NCBI GenBank assembly: GCA_018066865.1
Contig: JAGPVT010000102.1
Span: 17,346 to 81,345, forward strand
Length of the DNA: 64,000 nucleotides
Direction: 5' to 3'
Origin: Marinobacter sp.
Lineage (GTDB): Bacteria > Pseudomonadota > Gammaproteobacteria > Pseudomonadales > Oleiphilaceae
A program made the translations under genes and the position numbers. The notes beneath the pieces are model-generated. The model was not told the origin of the DNA, made no database searches, and saw only the letters and a list, made by a program, of their open reading frames with translations. This document shows, piece after piece, positions 17,095-26,754 of this stretch. Each line of letters starts with the position of its first letter. The stretch's first letter is position 1.

Positions 17095-19077
17095 ATGAAC
17101 ACAATACCCGACCTTCAGCTCCCTAGTCTTCCGGAGGTCACACTGCGCGCGCTTGAGGCTTGCAACAAGGATGGGAACTATCGCGAGATCAGCGAAATCA
17201 TCGCCTCAGACACGGCTATGGTGGTTCGGATCCTGGCATTAGGTAACTCTGCCCTTTACGGCCCCACACCCGGCATTCGCTCAATAGACCAGGCCCTGTC
17301 GCGCCTTGGCACCAAGCGCTTCAAGACATTAATACTCACCGCCGCCCTGCAACAGGTTCTGTTCGAGCTGGGCGCCGGCGCATGGCAACAGTTACGGGAT
17401 TTCTGGCGACACGCTCTGACCACTGCTTTGACAGCGCGCGCTCTCGCCACCCTGACTCGCTATCGAGAAGTCGACGAAGCCTTTATGCTGGGCATGCTCC
17501 ATAATATCGGGGAGCTGATTGCCATTAAAACGCCGGATGCCGAAACCCGGCAGGCGTATATGGACCGGCAATCAGACATTGCTGCGGAACTCGTTACGTC
17601 CTGGGGACTGGGCCCTTTCGCAGCCGACGCTATGCGTTACCAGCAGGCACTACCTTCAGAGTTGCGTGATGCCGGACATCTGGTCAAAGTGATCAGCCTC
17701 TCCACCCGTTTGGCACTTTCTGATTCGGCCGGCATTGCGGCGGCAGGCACGCTGTTTGGGCTCAGTGAAGAGCTGACCCGTGAAATAAACCGGCGAATCA
17801 GCCACGATGTATCCGCGATGGCGGCCTCTCTGGGAATACCGCTGATCAACAGCTACCGTTCCGAGCCTGGGTCACAGGAACTCCGTCAGACCGTATTGCG
17901 CCAGGCCATCGCCCAACAAGCCATCGGCTTTGCCGACCTTACCGGCAAGAGCGGCGTCATTCTTGCAGAAACGGTTAACAGCCTGACGCTGATTACCGGA
18001 CTGCCCGCACTGTGTTTCGGATTCGATGATGACAGCCTTGTCCTGCTTTCCGGTACCACCGGACCACACCCCCACCTGGCGGTGACCGCGCAGGCAGGTG
18101 GCAGCGTGCTTACCGAGGCCTTTAACTCGAGGATGCCTGTCAGTCTCAACGAGCAAAAACCTGCTGTGCTGGACCGCCAGCTTTTATCGTTGTTGCGAAC
18201 TTCCTCGTTGACAGCCATCCCGGTTGTCACAGGTGATCGGTGCCCTGGCGTGTTTGTGCTGGGTACCGACGGCAACACACCGGGTACAACCACTGAGCTT
18301 ATACGCCTGTTTACAGAACAACTGTCCGCTGTTTTGCAGGAAAGAAATGCATCCTTCGAGAGCGATGCACAGAGCGCCGGGATAAATCATAAAGTTGCCA
18401 TCGAAAAGCTGCGCAGGCAGGTGCATGAGATCAGCAACCCCCTGACTATAATACGGCAGTACATTCATCAGCTGCGCGATCGGCTTGATGACCCTGGCGC
18501 GCGGGAAGAACTGGGTGTTGTGCAAGACGAACTGGATCGTGCGGGCAACCTGCTGTTGCAGATGAGCCAAGACAACGGCGACAACACAGGCGAAACAATG
18601 TCTGACCTTAATGCCGAATTGCAAAGCCTTGCACGGGTGCTTGAAAACAGCCTGTTCAGTGCCAACAACCTGCATTTTAACGTGCTAATGTGTAGCACAC
18701 CGACGCTTGTTATTGCCAGCCCGTCAGCTATTCGCCAGATTCTGATTAACCTGGTCAGAAACGCCGTAGAAAGTCTGCCAAGTGACGGTGGTGGCGTTAC
18801 AATAAAGACATCAGCCCCCGTGTGGCAAGGCCACCGCAACTGGGTAGAGATGGAAGTGACCGATACCGGTACAGGCATCCCCGATACTATCCGGGACGCG
18901 CTGTTCACGCCGGGGAAGACCACAAAAGGAGAAGGTCACAGTGGCCTAGGTCTGAGTATTGTGAAGCAGCTTGTGGATGACATGGACGGTATCATTGCTT
19001 GTCACGCGGGGCAGGAAGGCACCACTTTCCGGATTCTGCTGCCGGCGGCGAGCCAGGAAGGAATCAAATCCGACTGA
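17095..19077 (+). CDS. HDOD domain sensor histidine kinase
   Basis: The 660-residue protein has an N-terminal HDOD domain (about residues 8-200; LPSLPEVTLRALE, LALGNSALYG, LGMLHNIGEL), a GAF-like middle region and a C-terminal histidine kinase: the H-box HEISNPLTI with phospho-acceptor H444, N-box NLVRNAVES (N556), DTGTGIP and GLGLSIVKQL. No transmembrane segment is visible, so it should be cytoplasmic. It precedes by 23 bases a REC-PAS-GGDEF-EAL gene, its probable partner. HDOD domains attached to kinases occur in some gammaproteobacteria; the signal here is unknown. Confidence 0.92.
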   Translation: MNTIPDLQLPSLPEVTLRALEACNKDGNYREISEIIASDTAMVVRILALGNSALYGPTPGIRSIDQALSRLGTKRFKTLILTAALQQVLFELGAGAWQQLRDFWRHALTTALTARALATLTRYREVDEAFMLGMLHNIGELIAIKTPDAETRQAYMDRQSDIAAELVTSWGLGPFAADAMRYQQALPSELRDAGHLVKVISLSTRLALSDSAGIAAAGTLFGLSEELTREINRRISHDVSAMAASLGIPLINSYRSEPGSQELRQTVLRQAIAQQAIGFADLTGKSGVILAETVNSLTLITGLPALCFGFDDDSLVLLSGTTGPHPHLAVTAQAGGSVLTEAFNSRMPVSLNEQKPAVLDRQLLSLLRTSSLTAIPVVTGDRCPGVFVLGTDGNTPGTTTELIRLFTEQLSAVLQERNASFESDAQSAGINHKVAIEKLRRQVHEISNPLTIIRQYIHQLRDRLDDPGAREELGVVQDELDRAGNLLLQMSQDNGDNTGETMSDLNAELQSLARVLENSLFSANNLHFNVLMCSTPTLVIASPSAIRQILINLVRNAVESLPSDGGGVTIKTSAPVWQGHRNWVEMEVTDTGTGIPDTIRDALFTPGKTTKGEGHSGLGLSIVKQLVDDMDGIIACHAGQEGTTFRILLPAASQEGIKSD

Positions 19078-19100
19078 TAAAGAAGAACGGATACGCACAG

Positions 19101-21278
19101 ATGGCACCTGAACAGTCCAACAAGCTCCTCTCGCAGGAGGCAACGGCACGTATCCTCGTGGTCGACGACGAGCCACGCCTGGTGAGCTCGCTGGCCTCGT
19201 TGCTACGTGGCTGCGGTTACGATGTCACCGAGGCCAATGGCGGAAAGCACGCGTGTGAATTGATAGCCACTCAGCAATTTGATCTTGCTCTGCTGGACTT
19301 GCGGATGCCAGCGGTCGATGGTTTCGCCGTTATGGCCTATCTTGAGAACCAGCAGCCCGAATGCGGTAGTATCGTAATCAGTGGAGAAAGCTCATTCACC
19401 GCTGTCAGCCGGGCGCTCAGGCGCGGCGCTCTGGACTACATCCGCAAGCCTTTTGATCCGGAAGAACTGATCGCCACTGTAAAAGGCGTCGTTGGCAAAC
19501 AATCGTTACTCAAGGCCCATGAATACATACAGGTCCGCCTTGAGAAATCCGAAGCCCTGCATCGGTACATTGTAAACAGTTCACCCGATATCGTTTTCAT
19601 GCTCGATGCAGAAGGCCATTTCTGCTTTATTAACAGCAAGGTCGAAAGTCTGCTGGGTTACAAGCCGGTGGAACTCTGTGGAAGGCATTTCCGGCATATT
19701 CTGGATGACCGTGATGTCGCCAGGGGTATATACGCGCTCAACGCACCGGATATAAGCGCAGACAACCCCCGCACCCTCGAGATACGCCTTAAAACCCGTG
19801 GCAGCCGACGAGCCACCCGACACTTTGAAATAACAGCCTTTCCCATCGACCCTCAGTCGTGGACACACAACAGTCGCACCCAGGGCGGCGGCAGTGGTCA
19901 GAACGCCAGCTACTACGGAACTGCCCGAGACGTTACCGAGCGCAAGGAAGCTGAGGCATTTATCAATTTCCAGGCTTATCACGACCTGCTCACACGCTTG
20001 CCGAACCGCGCCCTGTTCAAAGATCGCCTGGAGCTGGCAATCACCCATGCCCGCCGAGAGAGGCAGAAACTGGCTGTGATGTTTCTCGATCTTGATCGTT
20101 TCAAGGTTATCAACGATACCCTTGGTCACGCGATGGGCGACCGGCTTCTGCAAGCCGTGACCCAGCGCCTCGAAAGCTGTCTGCGCAAGGGTGACACCCT
20201 GTCGCGGTTCGGTGGCGATGAGTTCACGCTGCTGCTGCCATCAATTCACAGCAACGAAGATGCCAGCCAGATCGCCAGAAAGCTGATCAAGACGCTCAAA
20301 GCACCGTTTGTGTTGGGCGAACATGAAGTATTCGTGGGCGTCAGCATCGGTATCTCCATATACCCGGAAGCGGGCGACACCATGGATCAGCTTATCCAGA
20401 ATGCGGATATCGCCATGTACAACGTCAAAGCCAGAGGCAAAGACAGCTACCGCTTTTTCTCGGAGAGCATGAGTGTCGACAGCACGAACCGCCTGCATCT
20501 GGAGCGGGATCTGCGCCTGGCACTTGAGCGGGGTGAGCTACGGGTATTTTATCAGCCCCAGGTTTGCGCAGCGACGGATCGGATTGTAGGCCTTGAAGCA
20601 TTGGTGCGCTGGCAGCACCCTGAACGCGGCTTACTCTACCCCCGGGACTTCCTGGGACTGGCAGAAGAAACCAAACTGATCAGCCGACTGAGCGAGCAGG
20701 TTCTGGACCAGGCCTGCCGGGATGTCGGCCAATGGATCCGCGCTGGCCATCAGGATCTGCGCCTGGCGGTCAACCTCTCTCCCGTTGAGGTGGAGCATCC
20801 CAGATTTGTGGAAACCCTGATGGACCGGGTTAATGCAAATCGGTTCCCTCCAGGAAACCTGGAGATCGAAATTACTGAAAACGTGATCATGAACGACCTG
20901 GAGCAGATCAGCCAAAAGCTCCGTGAGCTCGCCGACCTGGGCGTCCGTATTGCCATCGATGATTTTGGTACCGGTTATTCGTCACTAAATTATCTGCACC
21001 GGTTACCTATCCACACCCTGAAGGTAGACCAGTCCTTCGTTAAAGCCATTCGCAGTGGCGTGGATGATGCCTGTATTGTTAATGCCATTATTGCCATGGC
21101 CCACGGCCTGAAACTGGAAATCGTCGCCGAAGGTGTGGAAACAGATAAACAACTTGAGTACCTGCGCACTCTTGGCTGTCATCAGGTACAGGGCTTCTTC
21201 TACGGCCCGGCACAGCCCGCGACAGATATCAGCAAACTACTGGCACTGACAACTGTCCCTACTGCCGTACCTGGCTGA
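19101..21278 (+). CDS. Response regulator with PAS, GGDEF and EAL domains
   Basis: Starting at the ATG at 19101 the protein has 725 residues: receiver domain with VVDDEP and phospho-acceptor D66, a PAS domain (about 150-290), GGDEF intact at 371-375 with the inhibitory site RKGD at 362-365, and EAL intact at 499-501, followed by NLSPVE, EITEN, DDFGTGYSS and VAEGVET. All residues usually needed for both cyclic-di-GMP synthesis and breakdown appear present, so either or both activities are possible. It lies just downstream of the HDOD-kinase gene, which probably phosphorylates it. An earlier start at 18999 would overlap the kinase gene. Confidence 0.93.
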   Translation: MAPEQSNKLLSQEATARILVVDDEPRLVSSLASLLRGCGYDVTEANGGKHACELIATQQFDLALLDLRMPAVDGFAVMAYLENQQPECGSIVISGESSFTAVSRALRRGALDYIRKPFDPEELIATVKGVVGKQSLLKAHEYIQVRLEKSEALHRYIVNSSPDIVFMLDAEGHFCFINSKVESLLGYKPVELCGRHFRHILDDRDVARGIYALNAPDISADNPRTLEIRLKTRGSRRATRHFEITAFPIDPQSWTHNSRTQGGGSGQNASYYGTARDVTERKEAEAFINFQAYHDLLTRLPNRALFKDRLELAITHARRERQKLAVMFLDLDRFKVINDTLGHAMGDRLLQAVTQRLESCLRKGDTLSRFGGDEFTLLLPSIHSNEDASQIARKLIKTLKAPFVLGEHEVFVGVSIGISIYPEAGDTMDQLIQNADIAMYNVKARGKDSYRFFSESMSVDSTNRLHLERDLRLALERGELRVFYQPQVCAATDRIVGLEALVRWQHPERGLLYPRDFLGLAEETKLISRLSEQVLDQACRDVGQWIRAGHQDLRLAVNLSPVEVEHPRFVETLMDRVNANRFPPGNLEIEITENVIMNDLEQISQKLRELADLGVRIAIDDFGTGYSSLNYLHRLPIHTLKVDQSFVKAIRSGVDDACIVNAIIAMAHGLKLEIVAEGVETDKQLEYLRTLGCHQVQGFFYGPAQPATDISKLLALTTVPTAVPG

Positions 21279-21299
21279 TTTCTTCAAACCCTCCATGCA

Positions 21300-22472
21300 T
21301 TGTCTGACATTCCTAACCAAAACCTTGACCGTGTTTGCAAAGTGTTGCCACGCGTTAATTTGTGTATCCGGAAACGCGCATTGCTGCACATAATTTCCCT
21401 ACCTTGTTCACTAAGCTCTGATTTACAAGACATTGGCCCCGTATACGATTTCCTCAGCAATCTCTACAGCGGCAAAAACATCCATCGTTGTAAAACCGCG
21501 ATGCTGGACGTGGAGACGGTAAAGCCTGGCGACCGCATCCTGTTTGCCGGTGTTGGCCATGGTAGGGACGCCATACGCGCAGCGGAACTGGGAGCCGAGG
21601 TTACCGTGGTTGACCTGTCAGAAACCATGTTGCGGAAGTTCGGAGAATCCCAGGAAAGCGAAGCCCCTCACCTGACCATTCGCCGCATTCACAGCGACAC
21701 CATGAAAGTGGAGGAGTTCGGCCAGTACGACATGGTCGTCGCCAATTTTTTCCTCAATGTATTTGACGAAACCATGATGGTGCGGGTTCTGGAACACCTG
21801 ATTCAGCTGGGCAAAGCCGACGCCAGCGTTGTTGTGGGTGATTTCTGCTACCCGACAGGCAATGTGTTCTCGCGCATGTCCAAGAAGCTGTACTGGTACA
21901 TGGCCGTTTTCACCTTCTGGTTGTTCGCCAACAATGCCTTCCACAAAATCTACAACTATCCGGAGCACATGCGGCGCCTGGGCCTCAAGGTCACGGAGAA
22001 AAAGCACTTCAAGCTAATGAACATGGATTACCGGGAGAATGAGCACCATTTTTACGCATACCAGGATGGTAAGGCTGTAGGATTTATCTACTTTGACCCG
22101 ATTTATCGCAACAACGAAATCATCAGCTACGTGCCTAACATTTCCCGCGCCAACGCAGATTTCAAACAAGGCATTTTTTATACCTTGATGGCGCATGCCA
22201 TGAACGCTTTCAAGGCCGAGGGAGTTCCGCATCTGGACTTGGGGCTTATCCCACTGTCTCTTGATGCCACTACGGAGCATCAGGAAAGCCGACTTCTGAA
22301 GCGAATCCTGCACGGCCTCTACAACAGAGGTGATTTTATCTATAATTTCAATTGGTTGGAGCTTACTAAATCACGGTTTCGGGGCAACAACCTCAAAACC
22401 TACTGCTGCCATAACCGGAGCATACCGGCCTTGGAGTTTCTTGCCATGTTCAAACTAACCCAGGTGCTATGA
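21300..22472 (+). CDS. SAM methyltransferase fused to a DUF2156/LPG-synthase-type domain
   Basis: The N-terminal half (about residues 45-235) is a class I SAM-dependent methyltransferase: DRILFAGVGHGRDAIRAAEL (motif I) and VTVVDLSETML. The C-terminal 150 residues look like the C-terminal GNAT-like domain of phosphatidylglycerol lysyltransferases (DUF2156): PHLDLGLIPLSLD and FIYNFNWLELTKSRFRGN match its most conserved segments. The combination suggests modification of a lipid or envelope component, but no substrate can be named. The start is uncertain: the TTG at 21300 has no good ribosome binding site and later GTG/TTG codons are possible. It is third in the HDOD-kinase/c-di-GMP operon and overlaps murI by six bases tail to tail. 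Confidence 0.82.
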   Translation: MSDIPNQNLDRVCKVLPRVNLCIRKRALLHIISLPCSLSSDLQDIGPVYDFLSNLYSGKNIHRCKTAMLDVETVKPGDRILFAGVGHGRDAIRAAELGAEVTVVDLSETMLRKFGESQESEAPHLTIRRIHSDTMKVEEFGQYDMVVANFFLNVFDETMMVRVLEHLIQLGKADASVVVGDFCYPTGNVFSRMSKKLYWYMAVFTFWLFANNAFHKIYNYPEHMRRLGLKVTEKKHFKLMNMDYRENEHHFYAYQDGKAVGFIYFDPIYRNNEIISYVPNISRANADFKQGIFYTLMAHAMNAFKAEGVPHLDLGLIPLSLDATTEHQESRLLKRILHGLYNRGDFIYNFNWLELTKSRFRGNNLKTYCCHNRSIPALEFLAMFKLTQVL

Positions 22473-23288
22473 TTTGCTGGGCCAATGCCCGGTAACCCTC
22501 TTCGGTTGCAGCCCCAGGTCCGCCATATACCTGGCAACACCTTCCGGGGCATTGCCCGAGAAGAGAGCCGCTACCACCGTACCGCCATACTCAAGCGCTT
22601 CGACAGGCTTACCAGCTTGGGCCAGAAGCCACACGACACGGCGGGCGATAGCATCCCCTGAATCTACCCAGAATTTTACCTCAGGCAGGCTCTGTTTAAG
22701 GCTCTCGAGCAAAAGCGGATAGTGGGTGCACCCAAGAACAACGGTATCGACGCCGGCATCGCGTAGTCTCGCAACCGCATTGTCGAGTTCGCCTTGAGGC
22801 ACTGGAACCCCGCGCGCCAGATCCTCCGCCCATTGCACAAGTCCCGGGTGACCCACGCGTTCAACCTGGCAATCGGCTGCGAACTCCCGAACCAGCTCGT
22901 CGAGATAGGGCCGGCGCACCGTTGCCGGGGTGGCCAAAAGACCTATGCGATGATTCAGTGTCTGGGCTGCTGCCGGTTTAACAGCCGGCACCACCCCAAC
23001 TACCGGTACCTCTGTCATCGCTCGCAGGTGCGGCAGCACGATGGTGCTGGCGGTATTGCAAGCTATAACAATCGCGTCGCAAGGGTATTGTTCAAGCGCG
23101 CTGGCAATGAGGGTGCAGCAACGCTCAATCACAACAGATTCTGGCTGCCCGCCGTAGGGAAAAGCTGCGTTATCCGCCAGATATACAATCGCCGCGTGTG
23201 GCAGTTTTTCATGAACACAGACCGCAACGCTCAGCCCGCCGATACCGGAGTCAAAAACCAGAATCCGGGGCGCCCCATGCTCGCTCAA
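22467..23288 (-). CDS. murI: Glutamate racemase
   Basis: The 273-residue enzyme interconverts L- and D-glutamate for peptidoglycan synthesis. Evidence: FDSGIGGLSVA near the N-terminus, IVIACNTAST with one catalytic Cys (near residue 80) and VLGCTHYPLL with the second (near residue 185), and the YLADNAAFPYG substrate segment. Its start overlaps the nudC stop by four bases, so the two are co-translated. The length is normal. Confidence 0.96.
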   Translation of the reverse strand: MSEHGAPRILVFDSGIGGLSVAVCVHEKLPHAAIVYLADNAAFPYGGQPESVVIERCCTLIASALEQYPCDAIVIACNTASTIVLPHLRAMTEVPVVGVVPAVKPAAAQTLNHRIGLLATPATVRRPYLDELVREFAADCQVERVGHPGLVQWAEDLARGVPVPQGELDNAVARLRDAGVDTVVLGCTHYPLLLESLKQSLPEVKFWVDSGDAIARRVVWLLAQAGKPVEALEYGGTVVAALFSGNAPEGVARYMADLGLQPKRVTGHWPSKS

Positions 23289-24112
23289 AGCCCTCGCCCT
23301 CCGCTAGCGATCCTGATTTCCATATCCCGAATCAGGCGCCCGGATATGGTGGTATCCGGTGGAACCGGGGGTCTGCTTCCGGGCAAAAACCAGCCAGCGT
23401 CCGCCAGCTCGTCTTCCTGAAGAACCAGCTCGCCACCGGCATAATCGGCGAAGAATCCTGCCATCAACTGGTGCGGGAAAGGCCAGGGCTCTGACGCCTG
23501 ATATTGAATATTGGTGATATCCAGGCCGGTTTCTTCTTTCACTTCACGGGCAACCGCGGCTTCGAGGCTTTCTCCGGGCTCCACAAAACCCGCAATAAGG
23601 CTATAAAAATGACGTTTAACGCGAGACGACTTTGCCAGGAGATACCGATCCTGCTTGCGTATAACCACAATAACGCAAGGGGCAAGCCGCGGGTACCAGG
23701 GAATATTGCAGTTGTTACACCATTTCGCCCGCTCCCGCGGATGAAAAACCGTGCTACCACCGCAGCGGCCACAGTACTGATGATCCTGGAACCACTGCCA
23801 TACCTGAAAGCCGGTACTGAGCATAGCTGCCGGTACATCACTGATCATCATCAGCGCATCCCGCAGCGGAACAACGTCGCGGCCCACAACCAGAGATTCC
23901 GGTACTTGCGTCACGAAAACCGGGCGACCATTGACGCTTCCAAGCGATACAAAGCCAGCATTTCCGGGATTGTCAGGGATACTTTCCAGCGTTTGCAACC
24001 AGCCATCGTCCGGTTTGAAAATACCGGAGCCAGACAGCGCCAGAACCAGATCACCCTGCTCGGGTGCCTTGGTGGTCCAGCCAGGACTCCACTGAATTGT
24101 TGATGTCGCCAT
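23285..24112 (-). CDS. nudC: NAD+ diphosphatase (NADH pyrophosphatase)
   Basis: This 275-residue Nudix hydrolase has a zinc ribbon (CGRCGG...CNNC) in the middle and the Nudix box GFVEPGESLEAAVAREVKEETGLD shortly after, followed by SEPWPFPHQLMAGF, a small variation on the NudC signature SQPWPFPxS. It cleaves NAD(H) to NMN and AMP, and in some bacteria removes NAD caps from RNA. It is the first gene of a two-gene operon with murI. Confidence 0.93.
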   Translation of the reverse strand: MATSTIQWSPGWTTKAPEQGDLVLALSGSGIFKPDDGWLQTLESIPDNPGNAGFVSLGSVNGRPVFVTQVPESLVVGRDVVPLRDALMMISDVPAAMLSTGFQVWQWFQDHQYCGRCGGSTVFHPRERAKWCNNCNIPWYPRLAPCVIVVIRKQDRYLLAKSSRVKRHFYSLIAGFVEPGESLEAAVAREVKEETGLDITNIQYQASEPWPFPHQLMAGFFADYAGGELVLQEDELADAGWFLPGSRPPVPPDTTISGRLIRDMEIRIASGGRGL

Positions 24113-24250
24113 CTGTCATCGAACCTTGGTGATAAGCGGGCCAACCCGAAATGTACCACAGAGCTGTGGTCATCAAGAATGCAGCCTTGGCTTTCCGGCC
24201 TGTACGCAACCAAGTAAACTTGGCCCCTGTTTTCATCGGAGCGACTTTTT

Positions 24251-26719
24251 ATGCGTCTTTACCAGGGTATTCGAAGCCTGATCCTGACCTTTTTCCGGAA
24301 AATACTGTTTCTATGGGTCCGGACAGATGTCAGCGGAAACAGCGTTGATGCCTTGGGGCTGACGCCGGAAAAGCCGGTGTGTTACGTGCTGCAGTACAGC
24401 TCTCTTTCCAGTCGCCTGGTGCTTGAACAGGAAGTGATACGGGCGCAACTGCCGGGTGCAACCACATCGCTTCCGGTAAAAAACGGCCCTTCACATTCGT
24501 TTTTTTTTCTCTATCTGCGTATTGGTGGCCTGTTCCGTAGGCGCCAGACACCCGTTCCGACCACCGAATTCCAGGCGCTGGTGCGCTACGGCCTTGAGAA
24601 TCCAGAGCAGGATGTTCAGATTGTTCCGGTATCTCTTTTCTGGGGTCGCTCCCCGGACAAAGAAAAATCTCTGGTGAAACTGCTGCTATCCGACACCTGG
24701 TCTGTCGCTGGCCGGCTGCAGAAGTTTCTGATTATTCTGGTGCACGGCCGCAATACCTACGTGCAATTCAACAGACCGCTCTCCCTGAAACAGGTCATCG
24801 ACGAATATCGTCACAGCGAAGAGCGCGCAAACCGCAAACTTGCCCGAATTCTGCGCACCCATTTTCGCAAAATTCGACAAGCCGTGCTTGGCCCTGACCT
24901 GTCACACCGGAGAACGTTGGTTGAAGGCCTGCTAAGGACCCAGGCGGTAAAGGAAGCCATACGGGAAACGGCGATTAAAGAGGACATTGCGCCAGCAAAG
25001 GTGCGCGCCCGGGCACTCAAATACGCCGATGAAATCGCTGCCAATATGTCCGTCGTTACCATCCGTGTTTTTGAGGTGCTTCTCGCCTGGTTGTGGAACC
25101 GCATCTACAACGGAATTTCGGTCAACAACATACGTGTTGTGAAAGAATCCGCGCAGAACAATGCCGTGGTTTATGTGCCCTGCCACCGCTCTCATATCGA
25201 CTACCTTCTGCTGTCTTACGTACTCTACAAGAACGGCTTGATGCCCCCGCATATCGCTGCTGGTATCAACCTGAACATGCCGCTGGTCGGGCCAATTCTG
25301 CGCCGGGGCGGTGCTTTTTTTATGCGCCGAAGCTTCCGCGATAATCCACTGTATTCAACAGTTTTCAATGAATACATGCATGTCATGCTTACCCGCGGCT
25401 ATTCGGTTGAGTATTTTGTGGAAGGTGGCCGCAGCCGCACCGGGCGCATGCTACAACCGCGCCCGGGCATGCTCTCCATGACCGTGCGCAGCTTTCTGCG
25501 TGATCATCGCAAGCCGATCGTGTTCGTGCCCGTGTATATCGGGTATGAAAAAGTCATGGAGGGGCGCTCTTACCTTGGAGAACTCAGAGGCAAGAAAAAA
25601 CAGAAGGAAAGTGTATTTGGTTTGGCAAAGACCGCCCGCAAACTCAACAATTCCTTCGGGCGTGTTGCGGTTAACTTTGGTGAAGCCATACATCTGTCTG
25701 ACGTCCTGGACGAGGTTCATGAAAGCTGGCGGGATGAAGCCTATGATTCCGAATACCGCCCTGCCTGGCTGAACGACGCTGTTTCCCATCTGGCACTGCG
25801 AGTCGCCTCAGACATCAACTCCTCTGTTGCCGTTAATCCTATTGGCATGACCGCAACCGTGCTGCTTGGCGCCGAGCGACTGGCTATGGATGAAGGCCAG
25901 CTTATTCGTCTGGCGGATCAGTACGCGGAGTTGCTGAAAGCCTTTCCTTACGCCGAAACGGTAACCTTGCCTGAAGGAACCGGCAAAGACTGGGTCGCCT
26001 ATTGTGAATCCATGGGGCTGATCTCGCGCCAGCCGCAAAAACTGGGAGACATCATCGGGCTGCAAGGCAGCAATGCGATTCTGATGACTTACTACCGCAA
26101 CAATATCCAGCACCTTTTTGCATTGCCGGCATTGGTGGCCAGCCTGTTCGAGAACAAGAGTTCCCTCGCCCGGGACAGGATCGTTTTCCTCGCCAGCGTT
26201 GCCTACCCTTACATTCAGTCGGAACTGTTCCTGAAATACCAGCCCGAAGAAGCAGAAGCGGTGATCAACCAGTGGATTGATGTTCTGGTAGATCAGGGCC
26301 TGCTGGTCGCTCTCGACAATGAGCGAATCGAGCGCCCGGAAGAAGGCACCGAGGCCATGTTGCGCCTGAGGGTACTATCACGCTTCATCATCCAGACTGT
26401 GGAGCGTTACCACATTGTTCTGGGCATACTGCGCAAATACGGTTCGGCCAAAATCACCGCAGAGGAACTGGAAGAGCAAAGCACCCTGCTGGCCGAGCGC
26501 ATGTCCATTCTGTTCGGCCTGAATGCACCTGAGTTTTTTGACAAGAGCCTGTTCCGTAGCTTTATCGCAAACATGCAGAAGAACGGCGTTATCACCACAG
26601 ATGACAACGGGCTACTCTGCTATGGCGAAGGACTGGATGAGGTGGCTGACGATGCCCGACTGGTACTGAGCGTTGAGAAACGCCAGGCTATTCAGCAAGT
26701 GACCATGCTGGGCGTCTGA
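24251..26719 (+). CDS. plsB: Glycerol-3-phosphate 1-O-acyltransferase
   Basis: The 822-residue inner-membrane-associated enzyme acylates sn-glycerol-3-phosphate, the first step of phospholipid synthesis. Block I is HRSHIDYLLLSYVLY (catalytic HX4D), block II GGAFFMRRSF, block III FVEGGRSRTGRML and block IV IVFVPVYIGYEK, all in order. Length agrees with the PlsB family (about 800-830). A run of nine T at 24500-24508 encodes part of SHSFFFLYL. It is divergent from nudC. Confidence 0.97.
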   Translation: MRLYQGIRSLILTFFRKILFLWVRTDVSGNSVDALGLTPEKPVCYVLQYSSLSSRLVLEQEVIRAQLPGATTSLPVKNGPSHSFFFLYLRIGGLFRRRQTPVPTTEFQALVRYGLENPEQDVQIVPVSLFWGRSPDKEKSLVKLLLSDTWSVAGRLQKFLIILVHGRNTYVQFNRPLSLKQVIDEYRHSEERANRKLARILRTHFRKIRQAVLGPDLSHRRTLVEGLLRTQAVKEAIRETAIKEDIAPAKVRARALKYADEIAANMSVVTIRVFEVLLAWLWNRIYNGISVNNIRVVKESAQNNAVVYVPCHRSHIDYLLLSYVLYKNGLMPPHIAAGINLNMPLVGPILRRGGAFFMRRSFRDNPLYSTVFNEYMHVMLTRGYSVEYFVEGGRSRTGRMLQPRPGMLSMTVRSFLRDHRKPIVFVPVYIGYEKVMEGRSYLGELRGKKKQKESVFGLAKTARKLNNSFGRVAVNFGEAIHLSDVLDEVHESWRDEAYDSEYRPAWLNDAVSHLALRVASDINSSVAVNPIGMTATVLLGAERLAMDEGQLIRLADQYAELLKAFPYAETVTLPEGTGKDWVAYCESMGLISRQPQKLGDIIGLQGSNAILMTYYRNNIQHLFALPALVASLFENKSSLARDRIVFLASVAYPYIQSELFLKYQPEEAEAVINQWIDVLVDQGLLVALDNERIERPEEGTEAMLRLRVLSRFIIQTVERYHIVLGILRKYGSAKITAEELEEQSTLLAERMSILFGLNAPEFFDKSLFRSFIANMQKNGVITTDDNGLLCYGEGLDEVADDARLVLSVEKRQAIQQVTMLGV

Positions 26720-26754
26720 CAGGGATTGGATGCCGGGAGAGGATAGAAACGCTT

